Source: Endozoicomonas montiporae CL-33
GTDB taxonomy: Bacteria > Pseudomonadota > Gammaproteobacteria > Pseudomonadales > Endozoicomonadaceae
Length of the DNA: 64,000 bases
Direction: 5' to 3'
NCBI RefSeq assembly: GCF_001583435.1
Contig: NZ_CP013251.1
Coordinates: forward strand, 1,096,501 to 1,160,500
The notes below the pieces were generated by a model that was not told the origin of the DNA, searched no databases, and saw nothing but the letters and a program-made list of their open reading frames with translations. Below are positions 35,441-45,275 of this stretch, one piece after another (the stretch's first letter is position 1; each line of letters begins with the position of its first letter). The position numbers were made by a program, and so were the translations under genes.

Positions 35441-38044
35441 TTAATTAGCCACAATATTCACCAGCTTACCCGGTACAACAATGACCTTACGAACGGTTTT
35501 GCCGTCGGTAAACTTGGTCACGTTTTCCTGTTCCAGAGCCAGCTTTTCAATGTCGTCTTTAGACATTCCTGCAGGTACTTCCAGTTTTGCACGCACCTTG
35601 CCGTTCACCTGAACCACCATAGTGATGGCGTCTTTCTTCAGGGCGGATTCGTCAAACACTGGCCAGCTGGCACCCACAACGGCTTCAGTATGACCCAGTG
35701 ACTGCCAGATAGTGTGCATGGCATGCGGTGCAATCGGAGCCAGCATCAGTGTGGTGGCTTCCAGAGCTTCACGTACAACGGCACGTCCCTGATCGCTGCT
35801 GTCTTTGAACTTGGCCAGAGCGTTGTTCAGTTCCATGATCGCAGCAATCGCTGTGTTGAACGTCAGGCGGCGTGCGCAGTCGTCCGATACCTTTTTAATG
35901 GTTTCGTGAGTTTTACGACGCAGGTCTTTCTGTTCTTTGGTCAGTGCGTTCACATCCACTGCCGGAGCTTCACCACCGGCAACATGGTCGGCTACCTGTT
36001 TCCAGAAACGACGCAGGAAGCGGTGCGCACCTTCTACAGCACTTTCGGACCATTCCAGTGTCTGCTCGGGTGGCGCAGCAAACATGGTGTACAGACGAAT
36101 CGTGTCGGCACCGTACTGGTCGATCATGGCCTGCGGGTCAATACCGTTGTTCTTGGACTTGGACATCTTGCTCATGCCCGCATGCTCAACGGCTTCACCG
36201 GTCTCTTTCAGAGTGGCTTTGGTCAGACGACCTTTGTCGTCAAATTCCATGTCAACGTCGGTTGGCGCAATCCACTGCTTAACGCCTTTGGCATCCAGCT
36301 TGTAGAAAGTATCGGCCAGAACCATGCCCTGACACAGCAGACGCTTGAACGGTTCGTCGCTGTTGACCAGACCTGCATCACGCAGCAGTTTGTGGAAGAA
36401 ACGGGAGTACAGCAGGTGCATGACCGCGTGCTCGATACCACCGATATACTGATCCACTGGCAGCCAGTAGTTGGCAGCCGCCGGGTCCAGCATCCTGTCA
36501 TCAGACTGTGGAGAACAGTAGCGGGCATAGTACCAGCTGGATTCCATAAAGGTATCAAAGGTGTCGGTTTCCAGAGTCGCCGCTGCACCGTTGTGAGAGG
36601 TTTTAGCCCACTCGGGATCAGCCTTGATCGGAGACTGCACGCCGTCCATTTCCACATCTTCCGGCAGCAGAACGGGCAGTTCTTCCAGAGGCACTGGAAT
36701 TTCAGTACCGTCTTCCAGGTACTTCATCGGGATAGGCGCACCCCAGTAACGCTGACGGCTCACGCCCCAGTCACGCAGACGGTAGTTCACCTGCTTTTCG
36801 CCCTTGCCTTCGGCAATCAGTTTGTCGCAGATGGCATTGAATGCGGCTTCAAAGGTCATGCCGTCGAACTCGCCAGAGTTCACCAGTTTGCCTTTTTCGG
36901 TGAACGCAGCTTTGGACAGGTCGCACTCTTCGTCTGCGTTCAGTGGCTCAATCACCTGTTCAATGGGCAGACCAAAACGCTGGGCGAACTCATAATCACG
37001 CTGATCATGACCCGGAACCGACATCACCGCACCGGTGCCGTAATCCATCAGCACAAAGTTGGCAGCCCAGACGGGTACTTCACGACCTGTAATCGGGTGA
37101 ATGGCGCGCAGACCGGTATCGACACCCATCTTCTCCATGGTGGCCATTTCTGCTTCAGTCACACCGTTGCTTTTGCACTCTTCAATGAAAGCAGCCAGCT
37201 TTTCATTGTTGGCAGCCGCCGCTTTTGCCAGCGGGTGTTCGGCAGCGACAGCCACATAAGTGATGCCCATCACGGTGTCCGGACGGGTGGTGTAGATCTG
37301 GAATGCTTCCGGAGCATCAGCCACCGGGTTAGCGACCTTAAAGGTCATTTGCACACCTTCGGAACGGCCGATCCAGTTGCGCTGCATCGCTTTAACCTGT
37401 TCAGGCCACTCTTCCAGCTTGTCCAGGTCTGCCAGCAATTCGTCGGCGTAATCGGTGATCTTGATAAACCACTGTGGCAGCTCTTTGCGCTCTACCAGTG
37501 TGTCACAGCGCCAGCAGCGACCGTCTTCCACCTGTTCGTTCGCCAGTACCGTTGCGTCGTTCGGGCACCAGTTAACGTTGGACATTTTTTTGTACACCAG
37601 ACCTTTTTCATACAGCTTGGTGAAGAACCATTGTTCCCACTTGTAGTAGTCCGGTTTGCAGGTAGCCAGCTCACGATCCCAGTCGTAACCAAAGCCCAGA
37701 CGCTTCAGCTGGCCTTTCATGTACTCGATGTTTTCGTAAGTCCACGGGGCAGGAGCGGTCTTGTTCTTGATGGCTGCGTTTTCCGCAGGCAGACCGAAGG
37801 CGTCCCAACCCATAGGCTGCATGACATTTTTGCCCTGCATGCGTTGATAGCGGGAAATCACGTCACCAATGGTGTAGTTGCGAACGTGACCCATGTGTAG
37901 TCGTCCACTGGGGTACGGGAACATGGAAAGGCAGTAGTATTTTTCCTTTCCTTCGTCCTCGGTCACAGCAAAGCTGTTGTTGTCTTCCCAGAATGACTGG
38001 GCCTCAGTTTCGATCTGATGCGGGTGGTAATGCTCTTCCATCAT
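35441..38044 (-). CDS. leuS: Leucyl-tRNA synthetase
   Basis: 867 residues, the normal bacterial length. It charges tRNA-Leu in the cytoplasm. The class I HIGH motif appears as [15 protein letters not shown] near residue 50 and KMSKS as [14 protein letters not shown] near residue 625. The CP1 editing domain lies between them, with [20 protein letters not shown] near residue 250. It ends in the usual [17 protein letters not shown]. Two consecutive ATGs begin it (MMEEHYHP); either may be used. A long antisense frame over the gene is a codon-bias shadow. Confidence 0.98.
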   Translation of the reverse strand: MMEEHYHPHQIETEAQSFWEDNNSFAVTEDEGKEKYYCLSMFPYPSGRLHMGHVRNYTIGDVISRYQRMQGKNVMQPMGWDAFGLPAENAAIKNKTAPAPWTYENIEYMKGQLKRLGFGYDWDRELATCKPDYYKWEQWFFTKLYEKGLVYKKMSNVNWCPNDATVLANEQVEDGRCWRCDTLVERKELPQWFIKITDYADELLADLDKLEEWPEQVKAMQRNWIGRSEGVQMTFKVANPVADAPEAFQIYTTRPDTVMGITYVAVAAEHPLAKAAAANNEKLAAFIEECKSNGVTEAEMATMEKMGVDTGLRAIHPITGREVPVWAANFVLMDYGTGAVMSVPGHDQRDYEFAQRFGLPIEQVIEPLNADEECDLSKAAFTEKGKLVNSGEFDGMTFEAAFNAICDKLIAEGKGEKQVNYRLRDWGVSRQRYWGAPIPMKYLEDGTEIPVPLEELPVLLPEDVEMDGVQSPIKADPEWAKTSHNGAAATLETDTFDTFMESSWYYARYCSPQSDDRMLDPAAANYWLPVDQYIGGIEHAVMHLLYSRFFHKLLRDAGLVNSDEPFKRLLCQGMVLADTFYKLDAKGVKQWIAPTDVDMEFDDKGRLTKATLKETGEAVEHAGMSKMSKSKNNGIDPQAMIDQYGADTIRLYTMFAAPPEQTLEWSESAVEGAHRFLRRFWKQVADHVAGGEAPAVDVNALTKEQKDLRRKTHETIKKVSDDCARRLTFNTAIAAIMELNNALAKFKDSSDQGRAVVREALEATTLMLAPIAPHAMHTIWQSLGHTEAVVGASWPVFDESALKKDAITMVVQVNGKVRAKLEVPAGMSKDDIEKLALEQENVTKFTDGKTVRKVIVVPGKLVNIVAN

Positions 38045-38212
38045 AGCTCTAGTACGAGAAACAGGTATTTGGAACGTTCGTTTAAAATCAGGCGTCCCCC
38101 GAAAATGATCTTTCAGAAGTCAGTTAGATTATAACGAGAGTTTGAGTATAAACCCGCAAGGATACATGAGTGAGAGATTAAGGGATAGCGTAAAGAGAAA
38201 GGATCATTGAGC

Positions 38213-38240
38213 AGGCTCCGCATCCGCCGATGCGGAGCCT
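38213..38240. terminator. Perfect hairpin after the SCP2 gene
   Basis: 12-bp perfect stem AGGCTCCGCATC / GATGCGGAGCCT with a 4-nt loop between the SCP2 stop and the leuS start. The U-run is weak, so it may terminate transcription poorly or act as a stabiliser. Confidence 0.6.
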
Positions 38241-38257
38241 GAAAAGCGCGTCGGGAA

Positions 38258-38572
38258 TTACTGTTTGAACAGTTCGCCCAGCTTGCTGGCCAGCATCATG
38301 TTGCCTTCAGTGCGCAGTTTGCCGGTCATAAAGGCCTGCATACCGTTCACTTCACCGGTCATGATACCCACAAAGGTGCTGGTATCAGAAATCAGGCTAA
38401 CGCTTGGGTTGTTGCTGGTGCCTTCCACGATGTCACAGGTACCGTCATTCACGTTGATGTGGAAGGGGTCGCCGTCAGTGATATTGAACTGAAAAACAAT
38501 GTTCAGGCCAGCCGCTGCGTCTGCGTCAAAGCGCTCGGACAAGCCGCTGAGGATTTCCTGCATTTCTGCCAT
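38258..38572 (-). CDS. SCP2 sterol-carrier-domain protein
   Basis: 104 residues forming a stand-alone SCP2 lipid-binding domain: FNITDGDPFHINVNDGTCDI in the central sheet, then SDTSTFVGIMTGEVNGMQAF and MTGKLRTEGNMMLASKLGEL at the end. Proteins like this bind acyl chains or fatty acyl-CoA in the cytoplasm. It is transcribed towards leuS; the enoyl-CoA hydratase-like gene diverges about 340 bp away, a hint at shared lipid metabolism. Confidence 0.92.
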   Translation of the reverse strand: MAEMQEILSGLSERFDADAAAGLNIVFQFNITDGDPFHINVNDGTCDIVEGTSNNPSVSLISDTSTFVGIMTGEVNGMQAFMTGKLRTEGNMMLASKLGELFKQ

Positions 38573-38909
38573 TGCTATTACTCCGTTGTTGTTATTGTGT
38601 TAGGACATTTTCAGTTGCCGGAGCCACTGAGAAAAGACGATCAGGTGTTCCGTTTCTGCCTGTCGTCACAGGTCAATGCAAAGATTGCCTGTTAGGGAAT
38701 CTGAAGGCAAGGCTTTATTGCGCCAAATTCTGTGACGCAGGCACGGTTTGCATACATTAGTATTTAATTTTCGTCACTGCCGATGTTTATGATACTCATC
38801 CAGTCATTAAATGATAACAGCTAACCTGTGGCTGACTATCCGAATGGTCTCTAGTATGATCACCAGACTTCAGGCGTACGACACCAATAACATAATAAGG
38901 TGAATAACA
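38573..38909. other. Divergent intergenic region, no gene seen
   Basis: About 337 bp between the SCP2 and enoyl-CoA hydratase starts. It presumably carries both promoters. No convincing paired operator, RNA gene or repeat was found. Confidence 0.4.
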
Positions 38910-39671
38910 GTGGAAGGCGTATACCAATCTGAGCATGTGCTGCTGGAACAGCAGGGACGTATTCTCACCATCAGGCTTAACCGCACCGATAAAAAAAATG
39001 CCCTGAGTGGTGACATGTATAAAGCCATGACTTCCGCTCTGGCTTATGCGGACGGTGAAGACTCGGTGTATGCCGTTTTGCTGACCGGCGATGACCAGTG
39101 CTTTACCGCCGGTAACGACATTGCCGACTTTCTTCAATCCGAACTGGGCAATAACGCGCCGGTCATGCTGTTTCTGCGTCAGTTGATTGATTTTGAAAAA
39201 CCGCTGGTGGCGGCAGTGAATGGTGTAGCTGTCGGTATTGGTATCACCATGCTGTTGCACTGTGATCTGGTGTATGTCGGTGAAAACACACGCTGTCGTC
39301 TGCCGTTTGTGAACCTTGGACTGGTGCCGGAAGCTGCTTCCAGTCTGTTGCTGCCGAACATTATGGGTCACCAGAGAGCCGCCGAGCTGTTGATGCTGGG
39401 TGATTTTTTCGACGGCAGAAAAGCCATGGATTATGGTATTGCCAATGAAGCATTGCCTGATGGTGAAGCTGTTATGCAAAGAGCAGTGGAACAGGTCAAC
39501 AAGCTGGCTAACCAGCCCAGAGAGGCGTTACGGCTTACCCGCAGACTACTGAAAAAACGGGAGTACGATCCGGTAGAACACCGGATCGGCGAAGAAGGTA
39601 TGATGTTTGCCAAACAGCTTCGTTCAAAGGAAGCCATGGACATCATGCAGGCATTTTTCAAAGGGGGCTGA
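38910..39671 (+). CDS. Enoyl-CoA hydratase/isomerase family protein
   Basis: 253 residues of crotonase fold. Oxyanion-hole segments are KKNALSGDMYKAM, FTAGNDIADF and VAAVNGVAVGIGITMLLHCD. The second catalytic region reads PFVNLGLVPEAASSLLLP, with one of the two usual glutamates (LVPEA) but not the hydratase Glu of the first site, so isomerase or another crotonase activity is as likely as hydration. The start is GTG with AAGGTG upstream. It ends 12 bp from the convergent zinc-operon end. Confidence 0.88.
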   Translation: MEGVYQSEHVLLEQQGRILTIRLNRTDKKNALSGDMYKAMTSALAYADGEDSVYAVLLTGDDQCFTAGNDIADFLQSELGNNAPVMLFLRQLIDFEKPLVAAVNGVAVGIGITMLLHCDLVYVGENTRCRLPFVNLGLVPEAASSLLLPNIMGHQRAAELLMLGDFFDGRKAMDYGIANEALPDGEAVMQRAVEQVNKLANQPREALRLTRRLLKKREYDPVEHRIGEEGMMFAKQLRSKEAMDIMQAFFKGG

Positions 39672-39683
39672 ATGCCCCTGCTG

Positions 39684-40256
39684 TCAGAAATAACCTTTGA
39701 TGGATTCCACTTCAATGGAATACAGGGTATCGGTGTATTCCGAGGTGTTTTTCTCGACCCGCAGTGTTCCGGTGACCCAGTAGGGTGTGTAACCCGCTTC
39801 GGTCACCTTGATGCCTTTGTCGTATTTAATGTAGATCGTCTGGTTGGGGGGCGGAGGCGGCACGTGAATACAGGCGCCCGCCGATGGTACCAGCAGCAAC
39901 TCTGTGGCGTTCTGGTTTTTGTCCATATTCAGGGGCACCAGAAAGCCTGGCATTTTGCCATAGGTTTTATCCAGCTTATCCACAGCGGTATTGCCCAGCT
40001 TCTCCAGATAGGCGATTACCGCGTCGCGATCCATTTTGCCCTTCTGGTAATCTTCCACCACTTTCGGGTCTGGCTCCGGCATCAGGTCGCGCCAGTCCAG
40101 TTCACGGACTTCTGCCTTTGACTCGGCTTTGGCCAACTTTTCAGGGACTGGCTGTTTATTGGTATCGACCGGTCTGGCCTGAGATTCGCTCACTGACAAA
40201 GTGGCTGACAAAGTGGCTGACAAAGCCAGAGTCAGAATGAGTAATCCTTGTTTCAT
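39684..40256 (-). CDS. DUF3299 periplasmic protein, last gene of the zinc operon
   Basis: 190 residues with a signal peptide. The DUF3299 hallmark is LLLVPSAGACIHVPPPPPNQ, preceded by GFLVPLNM. Its role is unknown, but this family regularly travels with an FtsX-type ABC transporter and a His-rich DUF2796 protein under zinc control, as in the Vibrio zrg locus. The signal peptide contains a 12-bp direct repeat encoding LSAT twice (about 40192-40225). It lies 16 bp after the permease gene. Confidence 0.9.
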   Translation of the reverse strand: MKQGLLILTLALSATLSATLSVSESQARPVDTNKQPVPEKLAKAESKAEVRELDWRDLMPEPDPKVVEDYQKGKMDRDAVIAYLEKLGNTAVDKLDKTYGKMPGFLVPLNMDKNQNATELLLVPSAGACIHVPPPPPNQTIYIKYDKGIKVTEAGYTPYWVTGTLRVEKNTSEYTDTLYSIEVESIKGYF

Positions 40257-40272
40257 CGTTTTTATTCCTGTT

Positions 40273-41535
40273 TCAAAGACGAACGGTCAGGCCGTCTGCC
40301 AGCGAGTTTCTATAGGCGCGCCAGGCGGGAATGATTCCCAGGATGGTCGCACTGCCTATCACAATGCTGGCTATCAACCACTCTACAGCGCCAGGGGCTG
40401 TGATCGCCAGATAGAAGCCAAAATACTTTTGCAACGACGGTTGAACCGCAAACAGAAGACCATACTGCAAGGCAAACCCCAGTGCGGTGCCGGCTATGGC
40501 ATAAATCAGTGACTCACTGACCATTAACGCAAAGATATGTCCGGGGCGGGCACCGACAGATCGTAAAATAGCCATTTCCCGTCGCCTTTCGTTCAGAGAC
40601 GTGAGAATGGTGGTCAGCATCCCGATCAGCCCTGCCAGCACCACCATCACGGAAACCGCCAGCAAAGCTTTTTCTGCCGAGCCAACAAGCCGCCATAATT
40701 CCTGCAAGGCGACGCCGGGCAAAATGGCAGATAACGCTTCCTGACGATAATCGTTAATCATGCGCTGGTAGCGAAAGGCAGCCACCCTTGATTTCAGACC
40801 CACAAAGTAAGCGGTAATGCTGGTGGGTTGCAGATCCATCTGCCGGGTTCTGTCTGCCGAAATAGTAAAACCGGGAATCGGTGGTGCACCGCTGACCCAG
40901 TCAATATGCAGGGCTTCAATACCTTCCAGCGAGATCATAATCACCCGATCCATAGGCGTGCCGGTTGGTTCAAGAATACCGCTGATAACAAACGGTTTGT
41001 CGTCGTGCTCCTGCAATGAAGTCGCTTCAACACCATGGCTCAGGGTAATGGGCTGCCCGACGGAATAACCCAGCGCCAGAGCCACTTCTGAACCAATGAC
41101 CGCATCGTACAGGTCGTCAAACGCTGCACCGGATTTGAACGACAATGATTGATCATTGGCGTAACGGTAATGATCAAACATCCCCTGAGTAGTACCAACC
41201 ACCCGATAACCCTGATGGGAGTCACCCAGTGCAATAGGCACTGTCCATGCCACTGCCGGATTGGAAGACAGCTCTTCGTAGGTCTGCCAGGTAATGTTGT
41301 TGGTGGCATTGCCAATATGAAACACCGAATACAGCAGCAAGTTGATCGAACTGCTACGGGCTCCGACAATCAGGTCGGTACCGGAAATGGTGCTGGTGAA
41401 ACTGTTTTTGGCTTCAACCCTGACTCGCTCAACCCCCAGCAGCAGGGCAACACTGACCGCGATGGAAAAAATGGTCAGTACCGCAGTGGTTTTGCGGTTA
41501 CGCAGGCTCTTTAATGCCAGACTGGCTATGCTCAT
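40273..41535 (-). CDS. ABC transporter permease, FtsX/MacB type
   Basis: 420 residues. TM1 near residues 17-37 (VLTIFSIAVSVALLLGV), then a large periplasmic MacB_PCD-like domain with ISGTDLIVGARSSSINLLLY. Three C-terminal helices follow, including the FtsX motif SLNERRREMAILRSVGARPG near residue 315. It overlaps the ATPase gene by four bases. With that ATPase and the two periplasmic partners it probably handles zinc or a zinc-binding ligand. Confidence 0.93.
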   Translation of the reverse strand: MSIASLALKSLRNRKTTAVLTIFSIAVSVALLLGVERVRVEAKNSFTSTISGTDLIVGARSSSINLLLYSVFHIGNATNNITWQTYEELSSNPAVAWTVPIALGDSHQGYRVVGTTQGMFDHYRYANDQSLSFKSGAAFDDLYDAVIGSEVALALGYSVGQPITLSHGVEATSLQEHDDKPFVISGILEPTGTPMDRVIMISLEGIEALHIDWVSGAPPIPGFTISADRTRQMDLQPTSITAYFVGLKSRVAAFRYQRMINDYRQEALSAILPGVALQELWRLVGSAEKALLAVSVMVVLAGLIGMLTTILTSLNERRREMAILRSVGARPGHIFALMVSESLIYAIAGTALGFALQYGLLFAVQPSLQKYFGFYLAITAPGAVEWLIASIVIGSATILGIIPAWRAYRNSLADGLTVRL

Positions 41536-42263
41536 AAATCGCCTCCGGTGCTTGAGCCTGAACGGGCATGGTTGATTTCATGCAGCGCAATGGTGCGGTC
41601 AAACAGCTGTTCCAGAGTCGGATCGTGGCTGACAAACACCAGCGTGTTTTCAGCGGCTTCACATTCTTCAAACAGCAGTTGAATAAAGGCTTCGCGGGTA
41701 TCGGTATCGAGTGCCGAGGTCGGTTCATCGGCAATCACTATGCCGGGTCGACCAATCATGGCTCTGGCTGCGGCAACACGCTGCTGTTGTCCGATACTGA
41801 GTTCGGTGACACTGTTATTCAGTTGCTTTTGGTCGTTTAATCCAAGATGCGACAGTAGACGTAAGGCTTCCTGACGAGCATCTGAGCCGGACTGTTTAAC
41901 CTGTTGTTGTCGTTGCTGGGAAAAGCTCAGTGGCAGAGTCACATTATCCACTAACGATAGATAAGGAATCAGGTTGAACATCTGGAAAATAAAACCGATA
42001 TGGTTGGCGCGGAAATGATCCCGCTGCGCCGGGGACAAACTGCACAGGTTGGTTCCCAGCACATCGACTGATCCCCGTTCAGGCACCAGTACGCCACCCA
42101 GAAGGCCCAGCAACGTGGTTTTACCAGAGCCGGAAGGCCCCCGGATAAAGACCTTTTCGCCCCGGTAAATAGTGAGCTGGCTGATGTCCAGAACCGTAGA
42201 GCCCTGCTTCCAACTGAACTGAACCTGATCCAGTTCAATAACCGGTGAACGGGAATCCGTCAT
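41532..42263 (-). CDS. ABC transporter ATP-binding protein of the zinc operon
   Basis: 243 residues. Walker A is GPSGSGKTTLL near residue 39, the Q-loop FQMFNL, the signature ELSIGQQQRVAAARAM near residue 150 and Walker B GIVIADEPTSALD. It belongs to the LolD/MacB ATPase group that pairs with FtsX-type permeases. The start is one base from the stop of the His-rich protein gene. Confidence 0.95.
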   Translation of the reverse strand: MTDSRSPVIELDQVQFSWKQGSTVLDISQLTIYRGEKVFIRGPSGSGKTTLLGLLGGVLVPERGSVDVLGTNLCSLSPAQRDHFRANHIGFIFQMFNLIPYLSLVDNVTLPLSFSQQRQQQVKQSGSDARQEALRLLSHLGLNDQKQLNNSVTELSIGQQQRVAAARAMIGRPGIVIADEPTSALDTDTREAFIQLLFEECEAAENTLVFVSHDPTLEQLFDRTIALHEINHARSGSSTGGDL

Positions 42264-42264
42264 A

Positions 42265-42897
42265 TCAGAAACGTACCTGTGGCTGGTTCGGGGTCATGGT
42301 TTCGGACAGTTGACCGCTTCGGGTAAAGCCCTGCACACGAATCCGTTCGCTGCGTGGAAAGCTTTCAAACAGCGTGGTGGAAAACTGGTTCAGCTGACTG
42401 ATGTCCTTGCACTGGTAAACGTAAGAGGCTGAAATATCCATATGACCATCATCATGAGCATCATGATCGTCGTGATGATGGTCATGCCCTGAATGTTTAT
42501 GATGATGGTCATCGTCGTGTTTGTGCCCGTGGTCATGGTCGTCTTGAACATGAACCTCTTTCGTCGTGCTGGCATGTGCGGTTTTCAACTGACAACCCGC
42601 AGCCGCTGGCAGCGACCAGAGGTTTTCAGACTCCAGTTTTGCCAGTGCTTTATCCAGTTGTTGTTTTTGAGCATGAGTAGTGATGCGCTCAAAGCCCAGA
42701 ATGTCGTGAGCAGGCATCATCAGCTCCATGTGCAGCTCTGAACCTTCCGTGGCGAAATTCAGTTTGCCTTCTCCGTGAACATGGGCACCGGCATGGCGAA
42801 CGTCATCATGATCGTGGTGATGACTGTGAGCCAGTACTGCACCGGAAAACGCCAGAGTGCAGGCAGCTGCGACTGCCATGCGAATTGATGTACGCAT
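42265..42897 (-). CDS. His-rich periplasmic zinc-binding protein (DUF2796/ZrgA-like)
   Basis: 210 residues with a signal peptide ending near SGAVLAHS. Two His/Asp clusters are present: HSHHHDHDD at the mature N-terminus and a longer one near residues 120-150 (HDHGHKHDDDHHHKHSGHDH). Between them is the family segment AHVHGEGKLNFATEGSELHM. It should bind zinc in the periplasm and feed the ABC system encoded next. A Zur-like box upstream of the operon fits zinc-starvation induction. Confidence 0.9.
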   Translation of the reverse strand: MRTSIRMAVAAACTLAFSGAVLAHSHHHDHDDVRHAGAHVHGEGKLNFATEGSELHMELMMPAHDILGFERITTHAQKQQLDKALAKLESENLWSLPAAAGCQLKTAHASTTKEVHVQDDHDHGHKHDDDHHHKHSGHDHHHDDHDAHDDGHMDISASYVYQCKDISQLNQFSTTLFESFPRSERIRVQGFTRSGQLSETMTPNQPQVRF

Positions 42898-42939
42898 AAA
42901 TAAATCCTGTTGTTAAAAACTTGAAGGTCATTGAATCAG

Positions 42940-43320
42940 TCAGGCAACAGGAGGCGCGCGGGTGAGTCGTTTGGTGGGTGTTGTACGGGAAAAATAACGG
43001 ACTGCCGGAACCGTAAAGGCAGTGCCAGCTTTCAGAATGGCAACATAGCGAGCGCTATCGGACGTGGGATGGCTGCACTGGAACTTACAGGCGGTACAGT
43101 CGTGGGCATCATTGTCCCATGGGTGACCAGGGTCATCCAGTTCCAGAGACTGAACATAATGGTTCAGTGCCTTATGAAAGCTGTCGGGCGCATCATGGTG
43201 TGCGTGATGGGTGTGAACCGTGGCATAACCAGCCCCAAGGGCGTAGCCAAACAACAATAGCCAGACAACAACGGGGTGTTGTCGCAGCAGTCGCAGAATG
43301 TTGACTATGGAAAAACTCAT
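42940..43320 (-). CDS. Small membrane-anchored His/Cys protein, first gene of the zinc operon
   Basis: 126 residues from the ATG at 43320. The frame is open further upstream, but that extension overlaps the Zur-like box and cannot be the native start. A membrane helix at residues about 18-36 (VVWLLLFGYALGAGYATV) is followed by a metal-ligand-rich part: HTHHAHHD and CTACKFQCSH. This resembles DUF2946-type proteins found with metal genes. It is probably a membrane-bound zinc-binding accessory factor. Confidence 0.72.
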   Translation of the reverse strand: MSFSIVNILRLLRQHPVVVWLLLFGYALGAGYATVHTHHAHHDAPDSFHKALNHYVQSLELDDPGHPWDNDAHDCTACKFQCSHPTSDSARYVAILKAGTAFTVPAVRYFSRTTPTKRLTRAPPVA

Positions 43321-43385
43321 GGGGGTGTTCCACTGAAAAACAACGATTGACATTTTTTCAATCAGGCTGGATATTCTGTCATAAA

Positions 43386-43408
43386 AAAACGTTATTTTAT
43401 AACATTTT
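43386..43408 (-). promoter_or_regulatory. Zur-like operator
   Basis: The minus strand reads AAAATGTTATAAAATAACGT, a near-perfect palindrome around GTTATAAAATAAC. It closely matches the gammaproteobacterial Zur consensus (TGTTATANTATAACA). It lies about 65 bp upstream of the first zinc-operon gene. Confidence 0.8.
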
Positions 43409-43589
43409 TGTAATGACACTGTTGATGCCACAGAGCAATTCAATAGTGGTAAAAGCTTTCTCCGGATTAAAAATTGTGAACGGACGCAGGAAAAATCGTC
43501 CAAAGGCAGTTGGTACAAGGGGTGGCTTAGGGTAGGGTATAAAAAGCAGTCGCTTTCTAAAAAAACAATAAAATCCCATGGAGAGCCCT

Positions 43590-45200
43590 ATGTCGGATCG
43601 TTTTATTCTCACCGGTGGAATGATTTGTGACGGCACCGGTCAGGACGCCTTTCAGGGGGAAGTGCTGGTTGAGGATGGTGTTATCAGGCAGATAACACGT
43701 GGCGTTAGTGCCCCTGCTGACAATACGCCACGAATAGACTGTCAGGGTCTTGTGGTGGCACCCGGTTTTATTGATGTCACCTCGAATATGGATTTTTATG
43801 CAGGCTTTGGCGGATCGGTGTATTTCGGTCAGTTTACCCGTCAGGGCGTCACCAGCTTCGTTACCGGGCAGGGCGGGTACAGCCCGTTTGCCATTTCGGC
43901 GTACAGCCCGCACCAGACTCTGTTGAATCAGCCACCGTTTGATATCGGACAGATAGAGCAACCGGCAGGCGGCTTACGGCAGTTCAATCATCAACTTGAT
44001 TCCACTATTCACCATCAGCTGATCCCCATGGCGGGTCATGGCAGCTGTCGTTTGTCCATTGCCGGTTATGACAACCGTCCTCTGAGTGGCAAAGAACAGA
44101 AACAGTTGCTGGGGCTGCTGGAAGAATCCCTGCAGGATGGCGCGGCGGGTATTGCTATTGGTTTGAATGAACGTCCGGGTATGTTTGCCACCAAGGAAGA
44201 GTTGCACGCAGTGGCGCAACTGACCCAGCGTTATGACAAAGTACTGCGGGTGCATGGTCGTAGCCAGATGGCGCTGTCGGGCTATTACCCTGCTTTGTCG
44301 TTGCGACGTCATAATCTGCAAGCGCTGGATGAAATGCTTTTGCTGGCGCGGCGTATCGGGGTAAAACTGCAATGTTCACAACTGGCCTTTTTAGGTGACC
44401 GATCCTGGTACACCATGGATACCGCGCTGGACAGCCTTTATAAAGCCTGTGAAATGGGTGTGGATGTGCAGTTTGATATATCGCCTCACAGCGTTGGCAC
44501 TACACGGCTGATCAACCTGTTACCCCAGTGGTTTGTTGGAAACTGGCAGGAAGGTATGGCATCGCGATGGCAGCGACAACGTTTGCAGCTGGCATTGACG
44601 CTTAACTTTGCCATGTCCGGACTGGGTTACTCTGATATTAAACTGGTGTCGTCGTATTCTGAAACCTATGAACCCAGTGAAGGTGAACGGCTGGACACCA
44701 TTGCCAGTTCTGCCGGTCAGAGCCCCTTTGATACGCTACTGGATATTCTGGATAAAAGTAACAGTCAGGCGCGGGTGATGGTGTATGAGCGCTATGGTAT
44801 CGGCATGGTGCAGCAACTGATGGCGCACGTGTGTTCATTGTTGGGTTCCGGGGCGGTGCCCGAACCACTGTCGGGTGTGCATCATCCGTCTGCAGTGGCA
44901 GCGTTCCCAAGGTTTTTGCAGATTGCCCGTAATACCGGTGTATTGTCCATGGAACACTGTGTGCGGAAAATGACCGGTGCCGTTGCCGACCGGGTCGGTG
45001 TACGCGACCGTGGTTACCTGCTGGAAGGCAAACGGGCAGATATTACAGTGTTTAACTGGAAAAGCCTGATGGATTTAACCGACTTTGCCGGTTACGACGC
45101 ACAACCAGATGGCATTGACCAGGTGTATATTGGCGGGAAGTGTTTGCTGAAACAGTCACGGCTGGTGTCGGCAGACAGTGTTTCAACCAATACCTTATAA
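43590..45200 (+). CDS. D-aminoacylase-like amidohydrolase lacking most metal ligands
   Basis: About 536 residues. The overall order matches N-acyl-D-amino-acid deacylases: FILTGGMICDGTG, VVAPGFIDV, a barrel, LEGKRADITVFNW. However the HxH metal motif after GFID is replaced (DVTSNMDF), the bridging-Cys motif GNCG is GQGG (FVTGQGGYSP), the later VISHHK-type His is LQCSQLA, and the SDG Asp is SGVHH. Only VHGRS keeps an expected His. It may be inactive or have a new function. GGAG upstream selects the ATG at 43590 over one at 43578. It diverges from the zinc operon. Confidence 0.8.
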   Translation: MSDRFILTGGMICDGTGQDAFQGEVLVEDGVIRQITRGVSAPADNTPRIDCQGLVVAPGFIDVTSNMDFYAGFGGSVYFGQFTRQGVTSFVTGQGGYSPFAISAYSPHQTLLNQPPFDIGQIEQPAGGLRQFNHQLDSTIHHQLIPMAGHGSCRLSIAGYDNRPLSGKEQKQLLGLLEESLQDGAAGIAIGLNERPGMFATKEELHAVAQLTQRYDKVLRVHGRSQMALSGYYPALSLRRHNLQALDEMLLLARRIGVKLQCSQLAFLGDRSWYTMDTALDSLYKACEMGVDVQFDISPHSVGTTRLINLLPQWFVGNWQEGMASRWQRQRLQLALTLNFAMSGLGYSDIKLVSSYSETYEPSEGERLDTIASSAGQSPFDTLLDILDKSNSQARVMVYERYGIGMVQQLMAHVCSLLGSGAVPEPLSGVHHPSAVAAFPRFLQIARNTGVLSMEHCVRKMTGAVADRVGVRDRGYLLEGKRADITVFNWKSLMDLTDFAGYDAQPDGIDQVYIGGKCLLKQSRLVSADSVSTNTL

Positions 45201-45275
45201 GTAACGCTTGCGGTTCATTTTTCAGTCAGAGCGCGGTAAAGTGGCGCGTTTTTATTCCCTGCCGGGGACTGCGTG

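Noticed and set aside
35714..37900. 728-residue open frame antisense to leuS
   Set aside because: It is the mirror of the leuS coding frame, has no recognisable domain and no ribosome binding site. LeuS is complete and unambiguous.
43321..43518. N-terminal extension of the first zinc-operon protein
   Set aside because: The extended frame runs through the Zur-like operator and lacks a ribosome binding site.
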